64,000 bases of DNA. Source: Marasmius tenuissimus. Lineage: Eukaryota > Basidiomycota > Agaricomycetes > Agaricales > Marasmiaceae. The notes below the pieces were generated by a model that saw only the letters and a program-made list of their open reading frames with translations, was not told the DNA's origin and did not search any database. Positions 35,386 through 47,621 of this stretch are shown piece by piece (the stretch's first letter is position 1; each line of letters opens with the position of its first letter). Made by a program: the position numbers and the translations under genes. The DNA lies in the NCBI GenBank assembly GCA_029532415.1, contig JAQOTA010000064.1:930001-994000 (forward strand), written 5' to 3'.

Positions 35386-36026
35386 ACCGGCCCTCTCCTC
35401 CACTCTGTATCTCACTGAAATGTAGCGTAGAAAAGGAAAAAAAAAAACAACGCAGGATACGCACTCGCCGCCGAGTCGCCTATTGGTACGTGTTCCCTCT
35501 CTGTCTGTCTGGTTCAGCTACTTACAACCTCTCCGCAGTCAACGAATATGTCGTCCTGGCCAGAAATCGGCCCAACCCAAGGTCAGCACTTGACCTCATA
35601 AGCCCTGCACGTCGTACGGTGCTCACATCGAACAATGGTAGCCCTCACTACACGGCGTACTCGCCGCTCCTATGTATTCGCACAACTTATACAATATATA
35701 CCGTTCTACCCTTTCATGTGTGTTCGCCCGACCTGACTTGAGACGAACCTTGAAGTATCGTTGAATGCGGCTTGAGTCAGCTTGTTTACTCCCTCAAGGT
35801 CGACGTTGAGGTACCCTTGAGCACGGTTTGAGTTGCCTCATCTACCCCCTCAACGTCGACCTTGAGGCACCTCGTTCACTCCCTCAAGTCCGACTCACTC
35901 GCTCCCTCAAGTTCGACTCAACCGCGTTGCTCAAGGTTCTCTCAAGGTTCTCTCAAGTACAGCGCGTTGTAATAAGGTAAGTATGAGGTAAGGATAAAAC
36001 TCAAGTATTTTGCCCGGTTTTTGAGG
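35386..36026 (+). repeat. Right subterminal CTTGAG/CTCAA array and terminal inverted repeat
   Basis: From about 35,730 to 36,010 some fifteen CTTGAG, CTCAAG or one-mismatch forms occur in under 300 bases in both orientations. The array ends at the inverted terminus 36000-36026. The first part (35386-35730) holds no gene; it would carry the 3' end of the GIY-YIG transcript. Confidence 0.75.
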
Positions 36027-38240
36027 AAACCTGGCCTCGATTTCCGTGTAAGTCACTCGTATCTGCCGGGAGGGCCTGACGATCACCGTAGGGGCTGTAT
36101 AAAGTGGAGTCCGGAACGCTGATGATCTGTGAACTTTACCTTTGAGATCTCCATGGTCGGACAGATGAGAATACTGGAGGTCTTTGTGCGTGATACAGGT
36201 ACGAAAAGTAAGGTTTACAGAGAGTTGTTTGTGAATCGCAATTTTGTTAACCTTCGCAACGACTTGAGTTATGGCTCAATCTCATGCTTGACATCAAAGA
36301 CTGGTGAGCAACAGATGGTGGTGTCCGGTTGCAACAAGAGCCCCAATTTCTGAGGATGGTACTGTTCCGTCCAATACATCGACCAGTGGCGAAGTGTCTC
36401 TCAATGGTCGTACTATCTCGCTCTACCGTGGTCGCAAAGCCACATTCCATCTTTGACTACTTGACGTGTGCCGAATATTTTTCATTCACTTCCGGAACTG
36501 CTCAACCGTCAGTTTCCTGGGTGTTTGTCAATAGCTATCACAGGGAAGGGTGCCCGAGTGGATTTTATCTTGAGGAAAAAATTCGAGACAGAGGAATTGG
36601 CTCAAGTGACTTCACCAGAGATTCAGATCAATCACCAAGGAGACTCGGGAAGTACGAGCGAGGTCCGCAGAGAGTGCGAGGTTTTGAGAAGACATAGCCG
36701 CTCGAGATGCGGGCGACCCACCAAAGTGAGATCTAATCTATTGACCTTTAAACTTCCTTCCGACTAGCTCGGAGGATTGGTGGCTGTAATCAGGTGTGGA
36801 CGGGATTTGAGGGTAATATTGAAGACCATACTATCTTTTGGGAATTGTTTCCACAGTCTGCATACAATCACGGTAGACACCATTCATGGATGGGCACGGA
36901 GCCTGAGGGGATGCCCAGAGGCTGGGGATGCTGAAGCGCTGATGACGCGTCGAAGATTCAGTGCTGAGTTCAAAAGAAAAACCATGTAACTGTTCCGAAT
37001 CTGGCGTCTAATAGCCGAGGCTCATAACCAGCTCGTATGGCGTCTCAATTACTCTTCAGTGCTGAAAAAGGGACCCTCTAATAGCGGGAATGGGCTCAGC
37101 CATCAAGATTTTCATCTGAGTTTTCACTCTTTGTCACTACCATTCAAGTTTCAGCTGTTGGTGTGCGCTAGTCCGACACTGATTGTAGTAAAATTACCAC
37201 CGCAGGTACACCTAGAATGTGACCCCACCACTAGTTTCGGGTATATGCTGAGGTCTGAGGATCAGAAGTTACTCAATCGACAGCATTTGGAATCTCGAAA
37301 CATAATGTCATTCGGATTACAAGCATCCCTGTTCTACTACTTTACACCGCGACTACATTCCGAGACGCAACTCAAAGCACCATGGCAACCACGCTAGTTC
37401 TTTGAAAATTCACGGTCGCCAGACCGCATAATAAACCGACTCTGATATCACTGAAATATGATGTCAAATTGGGGTCAGTATGGAAGGTGACAGCTCACTC
37501 AAAGCTTCGTCTCGAATACAGGTCGGAAGCATGTCTCATATGTGGGTATTTGTGGGTTCCGGGGTCCAAGAACCTTCGGCTTCCATATCGGTATGGAGCA
37601 CCGAGGCTATCAGTGGCCATCACTGATGGGAAAGCGCGACCGTCCGGCCTTCCATACAGAGAAGCCCACCGTCGGTTTGTGAGATTCGGGTGGCTGAGTG
37701 GACCTTCAAAGTGATGGTGAGTTGCTTTCTCCAATTGGCTTAGGCATTAACAACACAGCGCCACAATCAAAGGGTGTTCTGCTCACGTTCAGGATATCTC
37801 GAATATTTTTCTAACATTTATTTCTCGTGGCTATTTTTCTCTCTGCAGATGAACCATTCTCTCTCTCTCTTCGTGCAAAGTCGTTTATATACCAGCCGTA
37901 CTGATCACTCAATAGAAATAGGAAGTTCCTCCCCAGCTTGACCTCGGTGACTCGAATAGCACCTCTCGCGTAGCTTTGATGATCAAAATCGAAGTGTCAT
38001 GAATTCCAGCTCCAAAACTCGATACGTTGGATTGCCATTCGTGGATTTAAGTTTAATCTTCACTTGAACACGATGCTACATTCAGATTCTCTATTGATGT
38101 TCCAGAGCTCAGCAGTTCACCGGGCACGTTCCCACAAAAGGCGTATCTGTATTATTGGCGATCTCGCATGCTATAATGGCTTGTTGAACGTCGAACAATC
38201 GCCGATCATTGTGGCTTTTGAGAATAAGGTTTACTGTGCA
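36027..38240. other. No recognisable gene; right flank of the KDZ element
   Basis: Several short open frames occur (for example near 36.5 and 37.5 kb) but none has a domain, a splice chain or a paralog in the window. From about 38.27 kb the P3 upstream flank begins. Confidence 0.45.
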
Positions 38241-38269
38241 TAGCTCCATCCTCGCCGATCGATCTCTTG

Positions 38270-41200
38270 GGTGACTGTTCTATCAAACTCGATTGACTCC
38301 AGTGATGGTTTCATACGTGTTTTAGCCGCGCGGCAGGAGGATAACGGAAAGACCTTTCGTTGCTCACTGTTATCAAAGCCTCTGGTCAGTGTTTTATGTA
38401 GGATTGAGGCAAGCAAATCTTCATTGGGGGGTCCTTTTAGCGTGAATCGGATTCCTTATTGATCATACCAATTGCTGATCATTCGAAAAAGCGTCCGATC
38501 AGGGGTATTTAACGTTAGGCGGTGTCCATAGGTGCCAAATACCGCGCATAAGCAACAAGGCTGAGGAACGGACGGTCACATATACGTGTGATGCTGTGGC
38601 GTTGCCTCTCAATCCCTTCCCCTCCTTGTCTCCATCGCCCAACTATGTCCTCCACGTTCTTTGCAGGTGCCAGGAATACGAGAATTGGTGGCAGAAGTCG
38701 CTTCCAAAATATCGAAGGCGACGTGAGTAACAACTATATCAGTTGTATGACCTGTCGGGAGGAAGAGGAGAATCGAATCATGGTACGGACCAAACACTTT
38801 GAAGAATGAATTGACTCGAAACATTCGTGCTTCAGCCCAGACAGAAACGGTATAGAGAAATTTTTGAGGGCGATATTCTTTTTCGAGAGCAAACCTGGTC
38901 GCGGGAGATGGTGGTGGTGATCAGAGAGAGGGAGCCTCTGACAAACAATAGATCATCTCAGAACGGTGGAGAAACAAGAGTCACGCTAGTGAAGAGGTTT
39001 CACACCGCCACATTATACCCATACAACTACACGGTCACGGTGGTGAGTTTCGAGCCAAAAGATAAGAAGGATAGGAATACTACATGCCTGGTGAGTGTGA
39101 TTTGACCAGCTATTGAGCATCAGAATGATATCCAGTTTTTAGTTGTGGGAAGAGTTCTATAAGGCTTTCTCGGCTCACAGGTAAGATTCAAGTTTGTTTA
39201 GGTAGGCTTGTCACCTCAAAAGGCGAGCTTAGGACACTGCAATTTGCTCAGATGTTGGGATTGATGAAGGCGGAAATTCCGACTTTCGTCTTGCATGAAG
39301 GTGCGAAACCTCTTGTGACTGGGCTGGTACTCGGCTCACATCTTAGGTTCTTAGACTTAGTCAATGGAAGGGTGTTTACTGATCGATATTTCCTCACAGA
39401 GAACCTTGTATATCAATACCTTGACTGTACAAATGTGAGTATCTCGAATCGAGTCCAAACACTCCTGAAGGTGCCTTTAGAGAGCCGCAATATCCGCGCT
39501 CCGTGCCGACAAATCGCTGAGGACTCCGGTAGGTTGGCTATTCCGAGGCTTGACAAGCTAAAAACAGCAGGACAGGTTTCGTCGGGGTGGGTGGATTGGA
39601 CATTCAATCTCAAAACACGGACTTGGCACTACGACGCTTCCGCCTCCATCGAACAGCCATATGAAGGCTACTACCGCTTCACGCCAACCCCACTTCCTGA
39701 AGGGCCTCTTCCCCAACTCGATGCTGACGAGATCACCACCTACTTTGAGAACACTTTCGGTGACTTTGTGTATCTGATTGCGTCATTGGGATACACAGTT
39801 CAAGTAGACCTGTCAGGAATGGCACATTACGACCAGTTGACATTCGGAGCTGTTATCGACCTCTTCGCAAGTGAAATTCTTGCTCACTTTCCTTCCACTC
39901 CACGTCCCGAGTGGTGTTTCGAGAATCGTAGTTACAACATCGACGCCGGTTATTCCGAGAAAGGTGTGCCTGAATCCCATCCAAACCCTCCTCTTCTAAC
40001 CTCACTAGTCCCTTCACGCGTTGACCTTACCTTCCATGATACCCACAACACCCAACTCAACCTATACTTCTCGTCGCGCCTTCCGTTGAAAGACCGAACC
40101 AGACTCCGTGCTGCTTACCTTTGCCAGTCTGATAAGGATAGCTACCTGTCAACATGTACGTGTCCCGTAGATCTCCGACCTCATTGGCATATCCCCCTGA
40201 TATCATTCTCCAGATTTCATTGATGAAATCGGATTTTCCGTCACTGGCCACTTCTCACGTGATCTAAAACCCTGTCCCGCACCCGTGTACCTCTTCGTTC
40301 CCCCCCCTTCACGTCGAGTATATCGACGGAATGTACTGTACACCTCATCCCCTCTCTGACCTGCTATTCTACTGGTCAGGGGACCCAAAAGGAAAGACCG
40401 TGATCTCAGAGAAGGATTGGGAGCAGTCTGGAATACCTGAGCTGGAGGTTGAGACGTGCGTTGGGTCATATTGGGAGGATGAGGAATATAATTTGGTCGA
40501 GAGTCACTTGCACACCAAAAACTATGACATTGATGGGAAGCAATACGCTCAAGATCACGGGTATCCCGAGTTGATATGGGGTACGTACCGTCCACCCTCT
40601 TTGATTTGTCAAGCATAATCTAGTTTTTGGTTCAGGTGATCCCTATGCTCGAAGGATTGTGGAGCTCAAAAACACGGGCAGCAATGAAGACTTAGAGGAC
40701 TCGAATCAGCATGGGGACTCGGAGGAACTGGATGAATTTTGCTCTTCAATTTCTCAGCCAGCATACCCGTCAACATCCTTATTCGTGGATACATCTGCAG
40801 GATGTGCATTGGCCCACACAGGAGATCAAGGTATGGGTGCTCTATACTTGTCACATGTGTACTCTGGCTGACGTTTGAACTCGAGTTTTAGATAATCGTC
40901 ATGAAGCCAGCGCGCAAAAATCTGTGGAAGAGACACGCCGCATCAGAGGACAACATGCTACAGTGCAGGAAACCAAATGTCAATCAGACTCATCAAAACC
41001 TATTACCCAGAAATCAGCACCGCTTGAACAGTGAGCTTTACTTCCCACTATTCACGTCCATAGTTTTCACCAGTGTTCCTCAGCTCTCCGACCTTCATGT
41101 CTTACACGGCGACCAAGCGAGCTAAACGGCCACAGGGAACTACACGAGTAAAGATAGACGCTCGTGATGAAACCTCTGCACACGCAACAAGGTAAGTTCT

Positions 41201-42220
41201 TTTTCTAGCCTCTATTCGGTATTTAAACTATTCGGGTAGGCCTCCGGCTCAGGGAAAGGCAGCCGCTATATCAAAATCACAAATACAACCGAAAAGAACG
41301 GCGCATAAATCCTTCGAAACAATGACCAGTGGGGTGGGTGCCGGTCAAACATTTACCGCAGCCCAATGGTAAGGACTCGTGCTTTGAGTTCCTGATCATC
41401 TCACTCGCCCTTCTTAGCTCTCTGACCATCGTATCTGAATTGGCGACCAAGCGACCGAAACCGTCCGACCAAGGAACCGAAAGTCTTGGGGGAGACTCAC
41501 GTGATTATACCCCAGTACGCCCGACACGGTAAGTCTATCTTTTTGACCCACATTCAGTTCCTCGAATATTCGAACAGACTTGAGGCACGAGGAAAGACAG
41601 TTGTCATGTCTAGCCCACAAACAAGACCGAAAACAGTAGAACAGCAATCTCTCGGAACGAAGGCCGCTGGGGTGAGTGCCAGGGAAAAGCCTGTCCCAGC
41701 TCGACGGTAAGAGCCGATACTTTCAACCTACTTGTACATACTATCTGACCTGTTGTTTTAGTACTCGAACGGCGGGTAAGGTTATTACCACGTCGAACAG
41801 ACCAAAGGAACAGTCTAAGCAAGAAGTTCCTAAGGTTACTCCTGCGAAACCCACCCCGTCTTCTGCACGGACGACACGGTAAGCCTGATTTCCGCTCGTC
41901 AGTATCCACCATCTTAAGTTTCTACCCAGCTCTCAAACGACTCGTACGAATGAGACTGTGAAGAAAGCGTGGAGATAGATGTATGAAGAGCTCGTTGAGA
42001 CTTGGGGAGATTAGCCACCATTGGGAGATTGAGTCAAACGTTCTGGTGCATTCTGCTTGTATCCTTTATTTCTCGCGGCAGGCTCGCTCGATCGCTGTCA
42101 CATGTATTTATATGTTCTTGCTTCAGTTGCTTTGGGTACTGTTTGAACAGTTAGCGGTTGGGAAAGCGCAGAGACAAAGACTGATTCATCGACGTTGGGC
42201 TGCATTCTTGAGTGCCTAGT
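38270..42220 (+). repeat. Segmental duplication unit 2 (carries P3)
   Basis: Matches 2.48-6.56 kb across the P gene and both flanks; see the partner entry. Better preserved than unit 1: it lacks the 200-bp insertion seen there. Confidence 0.6.
38645..41978 (+). CDS. P3: best-preserved copy of the P family, one frameshift
   Basis: Starts MSSTFFAGARNTRI with QNIEGD and CMTCREEEEN. Exon 1 (38645-38782) and exon 2 (38836-39090) join in phase, followed by LWEEFYKAFSAHR, then a long exon from GLMKAEIPTFVLHEG through WTFNLKTRTWHYD, LPEGPLPQLDADEITTYFE, PRPEWCFENRS and FYWSGDPKGKTVI to HGYPELIWG. An acidic exon (EELDEFCSS) and several short basic exons follow; the last ends TAG at 41976-41978. The only clear break is a run of eight C at about 40,300: seven would keep FVPPLHVEYIDGMYC in frame. 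This could be an assembly error, a real frameshift or an unrecognised intron. Function unknown; similar proteins are widespread in agaricomycetes. Confidence 0.6.
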
Positions 42221-42592
42221 GTTGACATTCACCACCCGCTATCCCCTCTACAGATCTCCCTCAAGAAAAGTCCTAGAAACGTGTTGTGACCAACTCGGCC
42301 GGGAAGGAGCATCAACAGAATGCCAATTATCTATCAAGAGTGCATACTAAGGTAAATAAAATTCGGAGAGTACAACATTTCCCCTCACACAACCAAACTT
42401 GCGAAGGATTCCAACGATAAATATATTAAAGGTATGAATATATACCCTCAAATTCCTCGACCCTTGTGCCAAATAATCGTGGATAGAACTCCTTTCGATG
42501 TAGCCGAATTGGGCGCTAAACCATATCCATCCAGAACCTATGGATACTCCATACTTGGTGTCGTGACGCTATATTCACCGCCAGGTGATCAC
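42221..42592. other. No recognisable gene
   Basis: Spacer between the P3 downstream flank and the convergent end of the membrane gene. No motif identified. Confidence 0.4.
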
Positions 42593-44110
42593 TTATACCA
42601 CTCGGTCTGAAGTTCCGCTGCCATCAAGAGCCTCGGGCTCCGTGCCATCTTGCCCGCGGAGAGCCCGAGGCTCTTTCAAGCCCTGAGACAAGCCAAAAGA
42701 TCGCTCGGTCATTCGAAAAGAGGTAAGATTGTTGCGGCGTGAATAGGTCGCGTCCAAATCTTCCACAACGTGGATTGCCAGATGAGTGAGGACAATGATT
42801 AGTGGAGGCGTGATTCCCTGTATCAAAAACGTCAAAAAAACAGTCAATGAGAGGGTTATAGATCGACGAACGGCGGCAAGAACGAGAAGCGGGAACGTAT
42901 CGAGTGGCGGATCCGGGTCGGAGTTGGCGACAGCGAGATGTATGATCATAACTAGCGGATAGAGCATCCCAGATTTGAGGCTGGAAGAGGGTAAGCGTCT
43001 AATTAAGGAAAGAGATCGTGGGCGATCGACATTATCTTGTTTATAGTCCGGGCCGTGTGCGTCTTTGATCGATTAACAGTACGGGTAATCCACCATATTC
43101 GCCCGGCTTTAAAAAATATCTGAGCTATACTCGTCATGACACGTTGGTATTTTTACTCACCCGCTAGCAACGTCAGGGCTAGATTGAAGAACGCACTAAT
43201 AGCAAGACTGGTCCCCGCAATAATTTCCCCTTTAGCAGCCATAGCTTGATTTACTTCGATAGCCGAGTCCCTATACCCCATAAAAGACATGACCGTGCCA
43301 GTCGTGCTAACGACTTTACTTATGATCAGTGCCGAACAGAAGAAAGGAGTCGGTTCAGATACCACTGATGGCGACAGATACTGTAGCCAAAGGGATTACA
43401 ACGCGTTTTTTGGATCCCCATACTACGTAGCATCTGTAGATCTAAGCCTTGTCTTCAGCGTCAAGCCAATGCACCGTTATTTAGGTAGTACTGACGAGCA
43501 TGGAATCGGCAACTATGCTGTGAGCACCATTAGTCACGCTCCCCCTGCTAATCATCTGTTATTTCACTTACTTTGCAAGAATGTATAAGATCCGAGTCAA
43601 AGTACTAAGAGAATATAAATGAGCATCGCGTATGAAGGTCTGTCACTCACTATAGGAAGAGACCGTGTCTTTCTTGCCCGATTGACTGCTCGTACACACC
43701 CTGATAATCATGATTCTTGACGGAGAGATATCTCACACTCGACGAGCGCAGTACGAGCATTGTCTCTACGATAACGCTGGAAGTTGCCAGCATGAAAAGA
43801 ATGGAAGTCCAGGCCATGTATAGATTTCGACGACGTATCGTCCCTCGTCGGAGGACGTATACGCATAAACCAAAGAGTAGAATGTGGAAGCCTGGTCATA
43901 GTGAGCGAAATGCAACTCCAGCTCACATCTGCGAGCATTGGACTGACCATAAATAATGCACATCACCTATAACACATCGTAAGTACGATTCTCAAGCAAC
44001 ACCGAGACCACGAGACTGACCAGAACCGTGACTATGGGATATTCCACGACTTGCCTGACTTGTAGGAGCGGCGAGTATTCATCAGGAAAGGTGATATTTA
44101 ACGCTGACAT
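42593..44110 (-). CDS. Multi-pass membrane protein, agaricomycete family (copy A)
   Basis: Splicing from the ATG at 44110 (MSALNITFPDEY) gives a chain of hydrophobic exons: VVEYPIVTVL, a tiny exon VMCIIYG, then GFHILLFGLCVYVLRRG...LYMAWTSILFMLATSSVIVET, IVADSMLIYRCYVVWGSKK, SAFFNLALTLLAGRIWWITR, SGMLYPLVMIIHLAV and FPLLVLAAGITPPLIIVL, with a hydrophilic tail to the stop at 42593. The order and the IADxxLIYRCYxxW and LLAGRIWWI motifs match a common agaricomycete seven-helix family of unknown function. One junction, between about 43,020 and 42,985, lacks a clear GT donor and may be a defect. Copy B lies 1.1 kb further right in the same orientation. Confidence 0.65.
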
Positions 44111-45227
44111 AGGAAGGTTGTCGAGTGAGGCCTCGAGCTAGTCACCACATCTATACACTTTTGTACGAGTCTCGCGCACGAGGCTTCTATCTCCTCTAAT
44201 TCTCATGAAACACCAACCCAGATCTTCATCATTGATCACAGAACAGAGGACGCAATTGGGTGAAGAAAGCCTACATCAGTAAGATGGGAAAAAACTTTTT
44301 AGGACGTTTCCGAGCTGTTCCGAGCTTTTTGATGGGCATCAAAAAGTTGTGTCGAAATTCCCAAAGGTTCATCAATTGCGGGCGCTTGAGCCCTGAAGGC
44401 GTGCAATACCAGCGAGACTGAGCGGAAAGTTGAGTGACATATCCCATTCTTATGTTTTCAAAATCAATGCATCCTCCATTCAGACAGTTCTCCAGATAGA
44501 CTACCATCAGTAGCGGTGGCGAAGGGCGTGGACTTTTGAACCGAAGGGCTGTTGACTGGTGGCCTCGGTAAAAATGCCGAGAAGAGTTCAAAAAGTCGCA
44601 CAGGTTTTCCCCCATCTTGCTGATGTAAATTCGAAGCGAAAAGGTAGAACAAGGTCTTCATCTATCTTAAGAAACACGCGGGTTCCAATCATAGTTCATC
44701 ATAGTACATTCAAGCTATTTGCGGCCATAGGATCTTTCCAATACTCCAAGCTGTTCGATTTCGGCGTCAATCTAGAAACTCGCAATTGCTGTATTGCTGT
44801 TCTTTGTAGTCAAGACTGAGATAGAGTCCCATTGTGTGTCCCGAGAATGCGATACAGGCAATTGAGTTGTTGATCCCCAGAGAGACACATGAAACCTGAC
44901 AAAGTATGTGTGTTGGGAATGGAGCTCATCGAAGGCGTGGTTCGCCGTGATGATGATGATGGTTGGGGTCGAAGGTTTACTGGCGGGGCATTCGCCACCG
45001 CGAGTTGGCAATGTCTTTGGCCGGAAATTTCTCACGCTTTTAAGTGACTCACGAGTGGGTCGCTGGGGCTAGGACCGCTGGGTTGAACAGATAAACTCGT
45101 CCTCATACTTTTCTACTCGCTCCTACCTATTTTCTCATATGTTACAAGCATAGCGTTAGGTAGACATTGCATCAATTTTTACCCAGATGGCACTCGCTGT
45201 AGTTTCGGAGAGGCATCCCATGATACT
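44111..45227. other. No recognisable gene between membrane genes A and B
   Basis: Short frames only. It should include the promoter of copy A and the 3' end of copy B. Confidence 0.45.
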
Positions 45228-46655
45228 CTACACTACAGAGGCAATTGTACTACATTCTGGCACACAAAAGACAATTCGAGAATGCGACGATATGTCTCCA
45301 GTGGCGGCTGACTTGTAGCTCATACCCAGACGCGCACGGAGAATGACCAAAGTCGGCGCAAGTCCCTAGTGTAAACTAGTCAAATGGAGGTTGCTTATAC
45401 ACACAGCTGCCAGCGTGAGGAGAGGAAATGTATCGACAGGAACTTGGTTAATGGAGAAAGCGTTGAAGGTGACCAAGTGTAGTACCATCACCAGTGGATA
45501 AATCATCCCGGACTCGAGTCTGTCGGAATCCCATCCGTTAGTTAAGCCCAGTGGAAACCGACGATCGATATATACTTATACAATTCTGAGGACCGAGCAA
45601 TATATCTTTGAGGAGACCGAAGTAGATGCTGCACTCAAAGACTTTGCAGGGCGAATGGCGATCCACCAGATTCGTCCAGCTTCAGAGAAATTGTTAGCAT
45701 CGTGGTGGCATAGCACAACCTTGGTCCTGACCAGTTAAGCACGTGAGAATAATATTGAAGACTCCACTGGCAATCCCTGCACTACCGGAGAGACTTTGGC
45801 CGGTCGACAACAGGCTACCTCCGACGATAGTCATGATTGCTCCAACAAGTAAGCCCACTCGGAAGCGCGATAAAGTGAGCCAAAATCGGCATTCATAAAC
45901 TTGTATACATACTATTGGTGAGCAAGCATGCAGTTCCCAGTATGATTGTCATTCACTTGTCGGACCATGCCACGTGGCACCTGTGTATCTATTTTCCCTT
46001 GTAGGTCAGCTCGTGCATGGAGTCCGACCCGATTTACTCACGAGCACCGAGTCTGCGATGGCACTATCATCCGAGAGAGTGAGGCATTTTATAGGTAGAG
46101 TCTATCCCGTACTTACTTAGCCGCCGTATAGGCGAAAAGCTTTATTCCGCTGATCTGTATGGTGAGTAGGACACGAGGGAGTGGCGAGCCGTGACACTTA
46201 CTATGTAGGCGTCGCGTTGAATATACTGAATGAGACCTGAATATTCTTGAGTGTTCACGGCGTCGAATTTCACGATGGATTGTTGAAGCATTGTTATGGT
46301 CTCTACGGCAACTGTGGTTGATGATAAAAAGAACAAAAGGATCGTCGAAGTAAGATAGAGTTTCCGATAATGGAAGATCGGTCCATAACGCAGGATGTGA
46401 ACGCATAACCCAAACAACAGGATGTATACGCCTGGCGGACGGCGGAAGAAGTTTTAGCTCTTGAACGGCGCCGAGCAGCCTACTGACCATAGAGGAGGTA
46501 AACTGTCTGATACCATAATCAATTGGGGATTCCGATCACTTTCAATGCGGTCAAACAGTACGAGAACTCACCAGAAGTGTAACTTGAGGGTAAACCACGA
46601 CCTGATGAGCGTCGAGAAGAAGGGTATACTCGCTGGGGACTGCGGTGGTTGACAT
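45228..46655 (-). pseudogene. Multi-pass membrane protein, copy B, with premature stop
   Basis: The same exon layout as copy A from the ATG at 46655: VVVYPQVTLL, TVYLLYG, VYILLFGLCVHILRYG...LYLTSTILLFFLSSTTVAVET, AIADSVLIHRCHVAWSDK, GRIWWIAIR, SGMIYPLVMVLHLV, VDTFPLLTLAA and GLAPTLVILRARLG, ending at TAG 45228-45230. A TGA at 45953-45955 follows SDK where copy A has arginine after SKK, so it probably arose from CGA. Otherwise the structure is preserved, which suggests recent inactivation. The splice leading to SGMIYP is also uncertain. Confidence 0.65.
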
Positions 46656-47620
46656 GTTTCGAAGAATGATAATCCATCTCTGGATCCTGATATGTACTCG
46701 AAGCTAAGCCTGCACCACAAGGAGAAGGAATCAGAATCAGATCATCATTCACTGAGTGAGATGACAGAGCAAGAAAGATCGGGCCCTGTTTGAGTTACTC
46801 TCGTAAACTAGGAAGCAGGCCGATGATGCCAGATGGCACCCAACAGCAATGTACAACTATGCTGTAAAAAAATCGCTGTCCATTGGTCAACATCTCGTGA
46901 GTAAGAAAGTGCCGGTAATTGTGTCCAAGACGATTCGGAGTTTGCCAGTGCCAGTGAGACAAGCTCCGGACACCATTGTCCCGGGCTTCTCATTGATTGG
47001 GGGCGTGTTGAGTGAGTACTTGCATCATTTTATGCCGTAAGGTAATGCTTTTACAGTGCGAATACATCTGGGCCACTCAATCATTGAGCTCGTTCCATTT
47101 CATGCAAGTTCGGTAAAGTCTGATGCTTGGCCCAACAACCCTACTTTTTCATCAAAGAGCGGCCGTACAATTATTAACTCAGGAGAGATTCAAATACAAG
47201 TACAAAGGTCCGATAGCTGTGAATGAGGAGACACCGTGGAGGGAGAAGACGAAGAGTATCTAAACGGAATGGAGAGCCTGAACCCTCAGTGTGTAAGGTG
47301 TGCATTTTGAGGGTAAGTGAACATTCGCAAAATCAACAGATCCCGACGGAGCCAACATCCTTATTTGCAAACACAGTCACTGGTGACCCACGATCTCCAT
47401 CTCGGGAGTTGAAAGCTCGTTCTGCGATCCAATAATATTTAGTCTGGAATGTTTTTGGTTGGGAGAGGGGGCGAGACCACTTGAGATTTGGGAATGATCT
47501 GAGGATATCTGCATTGAACAAAGTAGGTACGCATTTCCAGCTGCAAAGGTGCGAGAAACTATGTCGGTGGTAGATTGTGTGCTGAAAAGGATGATTGGAG
47601 GATCGTTTCTCGTTTTGTTT
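46656..47620. other. No recognisable gene
   Basis: Short frames without domains; probably the upstream region of membrane copy B followed by decayed DNA. Confidence 0.4.
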
Positions 47621-47621
47621 A

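Larger units (their letters stand above)
20676..36026. mobile_element. Composite KDZ (Plavaka-type) DNA transposon, about 15.3 kb
   Basis: The left end at 20676-20701 (TTCAAAATCGGGGCAAAAC, then CTTGAG) and the reverse complement of 36000-36026 (CTCAAAAACCGGGCAAAA, then a match ending CTTGAG) agree at about 21 of 25 positions. Both ends are followed inward by dense CTTGAG/CTCAA hexamers. Between them lie six multi-exon genes with good open frames, in contrast to eroded flanks, including a full-length KDZ transposase. No target-site duplication is obvious at the assumed boundaries, so the exact ends are provisional. Gene order: homeodomain-like (-), PIP-box protein (-), large unknown (-), acidic protein (+), transposase (+), GIY-YIG (+). 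Confidence 0.8.

Noticed and set aside
20676..36026. TET/JBP dioxygenase, sometimes linked with KDZ elements
   Set aside because: None of the six genes shows the HxD...H iron-binding arrangement of that family.
42593..44110. Pheromone-receptor (STE3-like) identity for the membrane genes
   Set aside because: Motif content (LLAGRIWWI, IADxxLIYRCY) fits another agaricomycete membrane family; no STE3 features recognised.
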